Positions 29,709 to 36,183 of a stretch of DNA of 36,183 nucleotides are shown piece after piece (the first letter of the stretch is position 1; each line of letters begins with the position of its first letter). The stretch is from Ruthenibacterium sp. (GTDB taxonomy: Bacteria; Bacillota; Clostridia; Oscillospirales; Ruminococcaceae): positions 1 through 36,183 of the forward strand of contig JAHHSL010000019.1 of NCBI GenBank assembly GCA_020025235.1, read 5' to 3'. The position numbers were made by a program, and so were the translations under genes. The notes beneath the pieces are model-generated. The model was not told where the DNA came from. It was given only the letters and a program-made list of their open reading frames with translations, and made no database searches.

Positions 29709-30254
29709 GTGTCTGCCTCTGATCTTACCAAACAGACTATCGTTGCCCGAACAAAGGAGCTGACCGCGCAAAAGCCCTTTGAAAAAATTTCGGTCATCGA
29801 AATCACCCGTCTTTGCGGAATCAGCCGCAATACATTCTACTACTACTTCAAGGACAAGTATGCCGTAATTGAATGGATCTTTGATTCCGAGATCGAGCCG
29901 ATCCTTCGGCCGTATATGGATCAGGACAACTGGCCGGACAGCGTCATTGCGCTGTGCGAAAAGATGAAGCTGGAAAAAGATTTTTACACAAGCGTTCTGT
30001 ATGACCAAAACTGCCGGTGTCTGCATCAGATCCTGATCGATTATTACAAAAAATTCCTAATGAACTGCAGCCGCGTGCGGGAACACTGCGAAAAGCTGCG
30101 TGTCCCCGACGAAAGCCGCGAGATCATCGCACGCTTTTACAGTCATGCCGTGATCGGTCTGATCTGTGACTGGGTGCGTGCCGGCATGAAGCGCGACGCC
30201 GATCTTGCAACACGCGCCATCCGCCTTGCCGCAAAAGAGCGTCTGTTCACCTAA
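29709..30254 (+). CDS. TetR-family regulator, divergent from the membrane-protein gene
   Basis: 181-residue regulator. Helix-turn-helix with KTIVARTKELTAQKPFEKI-type first helices (here QTIVARTKELTAQKPFEKISVIEITRLCGISRNTFYYYFKDKYAVIEWI). The C-terminal domain (KDFYTSVLYDQNCRCLHQILIDYYKKFL, ARFYSHAVIGLICDWVRAGMKRD) is of the same TetR_C_8-like subtype as the regulator at 24228-24794. The start is a GTG at 29709 with AAAGGAG nine bases upstream; the earlier ATG lies inside the promoter. It probably controls the divergent membrane-protein gene and perhaps the hyp block, as well as itself. Confidence 0.88.
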   Translation: MSASDLTKQTIVARTKELTAQKPFEKISVIEITRLCGISRNTFYYYFKDKYAVIEWIFDSEIEPILRPYMDQDNWPDSVIALCEKMKLEKDFYTSVLYDQNCRCLHQILIDYYKKFLMNCSRVREHCEKLRVPDESREIIARFYSHAVIGLICDWVRAGMKRDADLATRAIRLAAKERLFT

Positions 30255-30529
30255 ATTCTGCCGTTTACACCACATTCCGGCAGATTGTGATTTGTTTCAC
30301 TATTCTGATTTAAGCATAATCGATTGTCCGGAAATTTGATACTGTCAAAATGAAAAACTGTTTGTTTTTTGCGCACATCTCATTTTGTGCACAAAAATAT
30401 TTTAACGCACGCTCTGTTTTTGTTAAAAAGCAGCACATAACATCAAAAAGGCTTCCGCACTTTGCATATACCGGATATCGCTACATCTCAACACATTTCC
30501 GTTTGTATTCATAGCTGCAGCGCATGAAA
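30255..30529. other. AT-rich intergenic region
   Basis: No gene is supported. TTTTTGCGCACA at 30365-30376 faces TGTGCACAAAAA at 30385-30396 with one mismatch, a weak hairpin that may end the TetR transcript. The composition is lower in GC than in the neighbours. Confidence 0.5.
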
Positions 30530-30565
30530 ATACCCCCTCTGCTGGTTGTCCAGTAAAGGGGGTAT
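30530..30565. other. Imperfect 36-bp hairpin
   Basis: ATACCCCCT / AGGGGGTAT enclosing CTGG-TTGT-CCAG. T-rich sequence follows on the minus strand (TTTTCATGC), with an ATATATCATTTTT tract on the plus strand. Possibly a bidirectional terminator. Confidence 0.5.
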
Positions 30566-30601
30566 ATATCATTTTTCGGCACCTGCTGTTTCATTGCGTA
30601 A

Positions 30602-30644
30602 AAAGATACGGTACAGTCCCGTTTTCGGGGTGCACCGTATCTTT
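30602..30644 (-). terminator. Terminator of the pilus operon, displaced by the inserted element
   Basis: AAAGATACGGT / ACCGTATCTTT with an inner CCG / CGG pair, followed by TTTTT on the minus strand. It lies beyond the MITE-like insertion, so it originally stood close behind the last pilus gene. Confidence 0.7.
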
Positions 30645-30673
30645 CAGAAAACTTCCTTATGGGGCGTACTCTT

Positions 30674-30837
30674 TAGGGCTTGTTTGAAAACAGAGAAATT
30701 GGCGGATTTTGCGCAGGGAGCGGACGGCCACAAGGCAAAAAACGCAGGAATCCTTGTTGGGTCACGAGTATTTTTAATGCAGTGGATGCTGTTTCCTGCC
30801 AAAAAAGTCAAAGCTTCGATTTTCCGAACAGACCCTA
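30674..30837. mobile_element. MITE-like element with imperfect terminal inverted repeats and TA ends
   Basis: Left end TAGGGCTTGTTTGAAAA (30674-30690); the right end, read inward from 30837, is TAGGGTCTGTTCGGAAAA. They differ at a few positions and one gap. TA on both sides may be the target duplication. Inside lies about 130 bases without a ribosome site or credible gene, although one minus frame stays open. The size, the ends and the lack of a transposase gene fit a non-autonomous element of an IS630/IS5-type transposase (family uncertain). Its right end reads TAG in the frame of the adjoining pilin and provides its stop codon. Confidence 0.65.
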
Positions 30838-31752
30838 GGCAGGGTCCTCTTTTTTTGCCGCATCGGAACCGCGTTTTTTCGGCTTTGCCGCTGCCGCAAA
30901 AAGCAGCAGCACACCTGCCGCAAGCAAAAACGGGACCGGCCATTTCAGCTGGCCCGTCTGGATAAACGGGATGCAGCCTCCGGCGTGGGAATTTGTGATC
31001 GTCACCGTTTTCGGCCGCGTCGCATACTGCACCGTATACCCTTTCGGAACGCTTGCTTCCGCCACAGTCCATGCGGCGTCCGGCTGCAGATTTTCCCATG
31101 TGTGCTTCCAGTGTGTCTGCGCGCAGAGCACCGCAGTGTCTGCCTTGACGCCGTTTTTCAGCAGCCACACCGTAACGCGATCCGGTCGTCCGCTCCGGCT
31201 GCCGCACCATTGCTTTTCCACTGTCAGGCTGCCTTGCGGACAGTCCGGCAGCAGCTTCGGGTAAACGTCCAGATCATAGATCCAGTTCCCGTTTTCATCG
31301 TGTGACGGGATCGTAATTACAAACGGTGCCGCCTTTGCCGCGCAGGTGCCTTCGGGTACGGCAAGATACAGCCCTGTCGGAAGCGTTTGAAAAGATACGC
31401 TTGCCCCGCTGCTGTGTTCCCGCGCGTAAAACGGTATATTATTGTATGCGGCAAACGCATTCAGGTGGTTTGCCAGCCCGTCTGCACGCAGATCGTCAAA
31501 CGGCATCCCGCATTTCCGAAATTCCGGCGTCGGTGTGCAGTGCAGCGTTTTTCCCTGCACCGAAACATTTCCCGCACGGTACAGCCGAAAGGAAACATCC
31601 GCAAGACCCGTTCCTTCCTTTTGCAGCGTGATCCTCATGCTGCCCTTCGTCGGTTCGGGCAGGGTGCTTTCTGCCTGCACCTGCGTACAGAACACCGTAA
31701 AAAAAACACACAGCACAGCTGCCAAAAGCGCCTGTGCACGGTATCGTTTCAT
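30835..31752 (-). CDS. Minor CnaB-type pilin with atypical sorting signal
   Basis: 305-residue secreted surface protein. Signal peptide 1-27 (LLAAVLCVFFTVFCTQVQA). An N-terminal part resembles Clostridial pilin-associated domains (MRITLQKEGTGLADVSFRLYRAG, FQTLPTGLYLAVPEG). A CnaB-like domain follows at about 178-256 (GSLTVEKQWCGSRSGRPDRVTVWLLKNG, WTVAEASVPKGYTVQY). The wall-sorting region is FIQTG (263-267) followed by QLKWPVPFLLAAGVLLLFAAAA and a basic tail, instead of canonical LPxTG. It is the last gene of the pilus operon and probably the basal or anchor subunit. The final stop codon is made by the inserted element at 30674-30837, so the last few residues may differ from the ancestral protein. 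AAAGGGGG precedes the ATG. Confidence 0.85.
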   Translation of the reverse strand: MKRYRAQALLAAVLCVFFTVFCTQVQAESTLPEPTKGSMRITLQKEGTGLADVSFRLYRAGNVSVQGKTLHCTPTPEFRKCGMPFDDLRADGLANHLNAFAAYNNIPFYAREHSSGASVSFQTLPTGLYLAVPEGTCAAKAAPFVITIPSHDENGNWIYDLDVYPKLLPDCPQGSLTVEKQWCGSRSGRPDRVTVWLLKNGVKADTAVLCAQTHWKHTWENLQPDAAWTVAEASVPKGYTVQYATRPKTVTITNSHAGGCIPFIQTGQLKWPVPFLLAAGVLLLFAAAAKPKKRGSDAAKKEDPA

Positions 31753-31810
31753 GCTGTTTTCCCCCTTTCCTTCTTTATCGCTTTGCCGCAGCGGACGCGG
31801 GACACGCCGG

Positions 31811-32488
31811 TCATCCGACCCTTTTGCCGCGCACCAAAAGGCGGTGCGTATTGATGCCGTAAGGCGTACAGGTCATCAGCGTGCAGTAGTCCTTTTCCGG
31901 CACCGGATACAGCTGCTCCACCTGTTCCGGCGTGACCACGGAAATCTGATCCACCTGATAGCGAAGCGTCCGGTTCAGTATGGTCAATGTGAAATCATCC
32001 CCTGTTTTGAGCCGGTCAAGGTCGGTAAAAAGCCGCGCGGATGGCAGACCCCGGTGCGCCGAAAGCACGGTATGTGTGCCCGGCCCGCCCGTGGGCAGGC
32101 TGCTGCCCCTTAAATGCCCGACTGCATCGTTCAGCACATCGGCGCTTGTTCCGTGGCGGATCGGCAGATGCACATGAATCGTTTCGATGTCGAGATACCC
32201 CATGGTGCCGTCGCCGTCGATGTTGAAGATTTCCCCGTAGCCTTCGATCTGTCCGAAATTCATAAACGGAAAAGAAATCGTTTCCAGCTGTTTATTGTAC
32301 TGTTCCGCTGCCGAAAACTCCCTTTCCAGCTCATCGTCCGCCATGCTTTGCAGCGTCTGCTCGTATTGATCGATCACACGCGTCTGCACCATCCGGTTCC
32401 ATATATTGCTGATGCACGGATACGCCAGCACGGCGACCCCCGCCAGCATGATCCCCGCAAGGCAAATGCTGTACCAGTGTTTTTTCAT
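31811..32488 (-). CDS. Class C (pilus) sortase
   Basis: 225-residue membrane-anchored transpeptidase. N-terminal anchor at residues 6-27, a helical region (VIDQYEQTLQSMADDELEREFSAAEQYNKQL) typical of class C sortases, then the sortase barrel. Catalytic residues are H145 (LSAHRGLP), C207 (LMTCTPYG) and R216 (THRLLVRG). GYLDIETIHVHLPIRHG is the first barrel strand. It ends right after the Arg strand and lacks the C-terminal hydrophobic anchor found in many class C enzymes. It links pilins through their sorting motifs. It lies between the backbone and minor pilin genes, as in typical pilus islands. Confidence 0.94.
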   Translation of the reverse strand: MKKHWYSICLAGIMLAGVAVLAYPCISNIWNRMVQTRVIDQYEQTLQSMADDELEREFSAAEQYNKQLETISFPFMNFGQIEGYGEIFNIDGDGTMGYLDIETIHVHLPIRHGTSADVLNDAVGHLRGSSLPTGGPGTHTVLSAHRGLPSARLFTDLDRLKTGDDFTLTILNRTLRYQVDQISVVTPEQVEQLYPVPEKDYCTLMTCTPYGINTHRLLVRGKRVG

Positions 32489-32523
32489 TTGCTTTTCCCC
32501 CGCTGCCGCATTTTGTACAGCCT

Positions 32524-32549
32524 GCGGAGAGAACTGCCGCCCTCTCCGC
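32524..32549 (-). other. Stem-loop between backbone pilin and sortase genes
   Basis: GCGGAGAG / CTCTCCGC, 8 pairs, 10-base loop, 36 bases after the backbone pilin stop. No U-run follows, so it is probably a mRNA stabiliser or weak terminator that keeps sortase below pilin. Confidence 0.6.
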
Positions 32550-32584
32550 GCCGTACTGTATTTTTTCTGCGTCTGCGCTGTGTT

Positions 32585-34114
32585 TTATTTTTCCCGCTTT
32601 GCGTCATATTTCTTTTTCACTGCCAGCATCACACCCGCCAGGATCAGCAGCGCCGTGCCGGTGACATAGAAAATCACCGTGCCTACGCCGCCTGTCGAGG
32701 GCATTTCCGAACCGGATTTGTTTTCGATCCGCACGGTGATATCTCCGCACGACATCGTATCCATGTTGATTTCTCCCTCTGTGCCGATTCGGATCTCCAC
32801 CGGATTTTTCAGTCGGTTATAGCCATCGGGCGCTTTTGTTTCTTCCAGATAATACAAGCCGGAATCCAGTCCTTCCAGATGCAGATTTCCGTTTTCGCCG
32901 GTCGTCATCTCTGTGATGTGCACATGGCTGGCAGGATCATCGTCCTTCGTGCAGACACGGTAGGTCCCGTTTTCGGCAGTTTGAGTGAAATTTACGAGCG
33001 CCCCGTTTTCTTCTGCCCGATGAAGACGGAACGATGCACCGGCAAGCGCCTTTTTCCCGTTGGCATGTTCTGCGTATTTATGGATTTTAAAATCCCACGT
33101 CCGCGTGTCGGTTTCTGACGGTGCGGTCGTCAGGGTGTCCGTATTATGCCCGTATTCAAGCCATGCCCTGTTCCGGTTTTTGAGGCTTTTTTCGGTGCGG
33201 ATCTCCGCGTGCTCGCTCAAAAATGCTGTGTAATAGACTGTCAGGACATCCCCCGGCTTGAGCGTCCGAATGTATTCGTTTTCAAACCGCACGCTGAACG
33301 ACGCACCCTGTCCGGTGATTACGGAATAATTCTTATTTCCGGCATTATCGACGATCCGCTCCTGCGGATCTGCGCCGCTTTGCAGTGTGATTTTCGTCAC
33401 TTCGATAAAATCGAGCCCTTTGCCCATATCGTCTTTCAGCACATAATTTTCAGCGCCTTTTCCAACCGTGACGATCGATTTGAATTCGATCGTATCCCCG
33501 ATGTTTGCATCGTTTTTCTTTTTCCATTCACAGCCTTCCTTTACATGCTTCGCAAGGGTCGGCGCGGTGCTTTTATCGGCCGCCGTGAAATCCGGATGCG
33601 TGGAATCCAGCATGCACAGCGAGCCGACACTTGTATCAACAAGATAATATCCGTGCAGAAGATTCGTAAACTCGGCTGTGCAGTCCGACTGCTTCACTGT
33701 GCCGACAGCCGATGCGTCCGGCACGATCCGGTTCTGCGGGTTTCCCGCATAGGCCAGCGCAAGCTGTGCAAATTCTGCGGCAAAGGCGGTCTGTTCTGCC
33801 TCTGTGCCTTCCTTTTTCCACGTTATGTAGGTTTTGTCGTCGATCGTTTCTGCCGTCAGATATCCGTCCGGCCCGCTTATCACATCCTGTGCGGCAAAGC
33901 CTTTCCACTGTTCCGTAACCGTATAGGAATACGATTGATTCTGTTCGTTATACGTCAGGTCAAATAAGCGATACGCCTTGTATTCCGCGCCTTTCACGGC
34001 CTGTGTTATGGTGATCTTTCCGGTTCGGTCTTCGCTTCCTCCCGCTGCAAAAGCCTGAACGCCGAACGACATGCACAGCGTCAGTACAAGCAGCATTGCC
34101 AGTAGTCTTTTCAT
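32585..34114 (-). CDS. Backbone pilin (SpaA/FimA type, isopeptide-forming)
   Basis: 509-residue secreted pilin. Signal peptide 1-24 (LLAMLLVLTLCMSFGVQAFA). Then an N-terminal domain (KITITQAVKGAEYKAYRLFDLTYNEQ), a D2-type isopeptide domain in the middle (ANIGDTIEFKSIVTVGKGAENYVLKDDMGKGLDFIEVTKI) and a C-terminal CnaB/SpaA domain (KALAGASFRLHRAEENG, YYLEETKAPDGYNRL). The sorting signal is MPSTG at 471-475 plus a hydrophobic stretch and KKKYDAKREK tail. CnaB and D2 domains form internal Lys-Asn bonds, and the E of YYLEETKAP is the usual catalytic acid. The ATG at 34114 has GGAAAG upstream. It follows the tip gene by 26 bases. Confidence 0.92.
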   Translation of the reverse strand: MKRLLAMLLVLTLCMSFGVQAFAAGGSEDRTGKITITQAVKGAEYKAYRLFDLTYNEQNQSYSYTVTEQWKGFAAQDVISGPDGYLTAETIDDKTYITWKKEGTEAEQTAFAAEFAQLALAYAGNPQNRIVPDASAVGTVKQSDCTAEFTNLLHGYYLVDTSVGSLCMLDSTHPDFTAADKSTAPTLAKHVKEGCEWKKKNDANIGDTIEFKSIVTVGKGAENYVLKDDMGKGLDFIEVTKITLQSGADPQERIVDNAGNKNYSVITGQGASFSVRFENEYIRTLKPGDVLTVYYTAFLSEHAEIRTEKSLKNRNRAWLEYGHNTDTLTTAPSETDTRTWDFKIHKYAEHANGKKALAGASFRLHRAEENGALVNFTQTAENGTYRVCTKDDDPASHVHITEMTTGENGNLHLEGLDSGLYYLEETKAPDGYNRLKNPVEIRIGTEGEINMDTMSCGDITVRIENKSGSEMPSTGGVGTVIFYVTGTALLILAGVMLAVKKKYDAKREK

Positions 34115-34140
34115 GATGCTCTTTCCTGCCCTTCTTCTGT

Positions 34141-36183
34141 TTATTTGCATCGGGAAATCCGGTTTCCCGTCTGCAGCGTGTATCGTCTGCCTTTGCGCCG
34201 GTGCATCATGCACAGCGCAGAGGCCTGTAAAAAGCCGCCCCACAGGAGAAAGCCCGCGCTTCCTCTGCCGCCCGTCGGCGGCATGCTGCTTTCGGCTTCG
34301 TTGATGACATGCACCCTTGTCTGTGCAGGCTGTATCACACCGGAGCACTCCTTGGTGTACACAGGCTGACCGTCATTCGTCTGCATCGTTGTGGTGCACG
34401 GCGGCGTTTGTTCGCTCGTCAGTTCCTGTACGCGGTATTTTGTCTGCAGCGGCAGCTCCACGGTCATGGATTCACCATGCTTTAAGGAAAACCCATACTG
34501 TCCCGGCTGAAAGCTTCCGGCAGCTGTTTGTGTTCCGTCTGCAGAACAGATCCGGTACGGATACGTTCCGGCAAGCGGATTTCCGCCGGCATCCTGCAGT
34601 TCCAGCAGGAAATCAAAGGGGATTTCCCGGGAAACCGGGCCGCGGACTTCTTTTTCAACCTGCAGCATGCCGGTTTTGACGATCGGCGGAATGACGGACT
34701 GTGCATTGGGCAGGGTAAACTGCATATAGCAGGTCGATCCCGATGCACCGCGTTCGGTAAAGAAAATATTGATGCGGTGTTTTCCGGCTGCCCCTTTCGG
34801 GATGTAATCCCAAAGATCGACATACATGCCCGTTGCGCAGTGCACTCCTCCGATATCCATGATCAAAGTATCATCCACAAATGCCCACAGGTCGTCATCC
34901 CCATAAAAAAAGAAATCCAGCGGCCCGACGTAATCGGCCGATGCTTCAAATTCCAGTGTGCAGTGCATTCCGAAATAGTTGTTGTGGTCTTTTGCCGGTT
35001 TCCCCTGTGCTGCATCCGACCGCGGCGGTTCGCTGCCGCCGTATGCCGGTACCCTGTAAATTTTATTGTTCGGCCCGCCCAGCATAGGGTCTGCCCCTGA
35101 AGTGATTCCGTCCAAAGGCCAGAACTCATTCGACCAATGTCTCGGCCAGCCCCCGTTATCCTGAAACACATCCAGGTTCTCCGCATCGGTGCCTTTGACG
35201 GCAGCAAGCAGATAGGTATCCCCCTCCCGGTGGAACAGCAGCGATTTACCGTCGATTTCGGTTTTTCCGATTGCCGCCCCTTCCCCGAAAAGCAGCGGAA
35301 CGTTCAGCCCGGGCGCATAGATCGGGGCTTCGTGTTCGTCGATTCCGGTCACCATGCCGTAGCATGCCGCATCCGCACAGTGTCCCCTGCCGCCGTTCTG
35401 CCTGTTTTTATCGTTGAAGCGGTTGATCTGGTTCCCGTTCCAGTGTTCGCTGCCGAAGTCGGTTCCGATACTGGAGTTTCCGAATGCAAAACGGGATGCC
35501 CCGTTTTCTTTGCAGTTTTCCGGTGAATTGATGCCGTAATGTTCGGTATGCAGCATCCAAAGCCCATTTCCCCACGGTGTCGGGTTTCCGTCCGTTACGT
35601 CATAATCGTAAAACACAACCGGATTTTCAAAGCTTTTTTCTTTTTTGACCGTATCGTATACAAACCGCAGCACCGTGTCGGAATCGATCTGTATCGTTCC
35701 GGTTTCTGCCGGGTCCTGGGCAAATTGTGCTGTCGGCGCAAAAACGTCCCAGTCCCGAACATCGGTGCTTTCCGCGTCTGCTCCGTCCTTCAGCCGCCAG
35801 ATTTCCCGCAGGCGGTAGTACAAAGCGTCATGCAGCGGATCTACACTCTGCACCGTTTTGTATTCGTCAAAAGAATAGTCCCGCGATTTATAAAGCGGCT
35901 GCAGGGTCGGCGTCAGCGGAATCCTGTACCCCTGTGCGCCCGGCTCCAGATAAACGTCGCGGAACTTGAGCGGTTCACTGCCGTTTTTCGGCAGCTTCGG
36001 TCTGCCCCCGTTTGCCGCAGCCGAAGTATCAATGAACGGCGCTTTGTAATCCGCCCATTCTGTCGGCGGCTGATACTGCGGTATATTTGCGTAATACTGC
36101 ACCCGGTACACCCATTCTTCCGGCGGTACCGCCGCAGGCAGTTTTTCTGCCGCTTCTTTCGGTGCATCCGGTTCCTGCTGCGG
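34141..36183 (-). CDS. Pilus tip adhesin with fibro-slime domain (5' end beyond window)
   Basis: 680 visible residues; the frame is open to the right edge, so the signal peptide and N terminus are missing. The visible start is Pro/Glu-rich, then EWVYRVQYYANIPQY. About residues 370-470 form a fibro-slime-type domain (CTLEFEASADYVG, FFFYGDDDLWAFVDDTLIMDIGGVH, INIFFTERGASGSTCYMQFTLP). A CnaB-like domain follows (MLQVEKEVRGPVSREIPFDFLLELQ). The sorting signal is MPPTG at visible residues 634-638, with a hydrophobic stretch, HRRKGRR, and a further tail of some 15 residues that is longer than usual. First pilus gene in the window and probably the adhesive tip subunit. Upstream promoter and regulator lie outside. 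Confidence 0.88.
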   Translation of the reverse strand, partial: PQQEPDAPKEAAEKLPAAVPPEEWVYRVQYYANIPQYQPPTEWADYKAPFIDTSAAANGGRPKLPKNGSEPLKFRDVYLEPGAQGYRIPLTPTLQPLYKSRDYSFDEYKTVQSVDPLHDALYYRLREIWRLKDGADAESTDVRDWDVFAPTAQFAQDPAETGTIQIDSDTVLRFVYDTVKKEKSFENPVVFYDYDVTDGNPTPWGNGLWMLHTEHYGINSPENCKENGASRFAFGNSSIGTDFGSEHWNGNQINRFNDKNRQNGGRGHCADAACYGMVTGIDEHEAPIYAPGLNVPLLFGEGAAIGKTEIDGKSLLFHREGDTYLLAAVKGTDAENLDVFQDNGGWPRHWSNEFWPLDGITSGADPMLGGPNNKIYRVPAYGGSEPPRSDAAQGKPAKDHNNYFGMHCTLEFEASADYVGPLDFFFYGDDDLWAFVDDTLIMDIGGVHCATGMYVDLWDYIPKGAAGKHRINIFFTERGASGSTCYMQFTLPNAQSVIPPIVKTGMLQVEKEVRGPVSREIPFDFLLELQDAGGNPLAGTYPYRICSADGTQTAAGSFQPGQYGFSLKHGESMTVELPLQTKYRVQELTSEQTPPCTTTMQTNDGQPVYTKECSGVIQPAQTRVHVINEAESSMPPTGGRGSAGFLLWGGFLQASALCMMHRRKGRRYTLQTGNRISRCK

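Noticed and set aside
30644..31210. Minus-strand frame running from the pilin gene into the MITE-like element
   Set aside because: Out of frame with the pilin and without a ribosome site; the part inside the element is probably a fortuitous open frame.

Overview
The window looks like chromosome from a gut Clostridium-type Firmicute, probably an Oscillospirales/Ruminococcaceae relative. GC content is moderate, roughly in the low fifties per cent by eye. Ribosome binding sites are AGGAGG-type, promoters are close to consensus TTGACA-17-TATAAT, lipoproteins carry Gram-positive style lipoboxes, and there is a sortase-assembled pilus. No rRNA, tRNA, CRISPR array, phage or complete insertion sequence was seen.

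Layout. 1-609 (-): start of a VanR-like response regulator, cut by the left edge. 895-1806 (+): AEC-type exporter. 1935-2841 (-): nitrilase-family amidohydrolase behind a promoter, a 20-codon leader ORF and an intrinsic terminator. 3036-4159 (-): DUF3793 protein plus flavodoxin behind a promoter with two GTTAGC dyads, probably a metal-responsive pair. 4299-5409 (-): unknown helical protein plus ArsR/DUF2087 regulator with a 32-bp operator over the -35 box. 5429-10668 (-): complete branched-chain amino acid ABC operon (order livJ-H-M-G-F), preceded by a 78-codon leader ORF with 11 Ile codons in a short run and then a strong terminator. This looks like isoleucine attenuation.

10799-18670 reads as a cysteine-themed neighbourhood: a cysteine desulfidase-like protein (-), a divergent GntR regulator made of two tandem winged-helix halves (+), a GPH symporter and an ATC-hydrolase-like protein (-), and a polar amino acid ABC importer (+). 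18672-20575 (-): YolD plus a Y-family polymerase. 20724-22341 (-): HdeD/DUF308 membrane protein and a serine lipase. 22641-24014 (+): an orphan radical SAM/SPASM-type enzyme with a structured 3' region.

24228-29540 (-) is an apparent operon: polytopic membrane protein, HypB, an 889-residue multi-[4Fe-4S] FAD/NAD(P)H oxidoreductase, HypA and a TetR regulator. A second TetR (29709-30254, +) is divergent from it. The nickel enzyme that HypA/HypB would mature is not in the window. 30674-30837 is a MITE-like element that supplies the stop codon of the last pilus gene. 30835-36183 (-) is a pilus operon: tip adhesin with fibro-slime domain (cut by the right edge), backbone pilin, class C sortase and a minor CnaB pilin with an unusual sorting signal.

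The most interesting signals are regulatory: the Ile-rich leader before livJ, the leader ORF plus terminator before the nitrilase gene, the paired GTTAGC dyads, the nested inverted repeat after the radical SAM gene, and the pilin stop codon made by a mobile element. All functional assignments come from reading sequence by eye; no database search was run.
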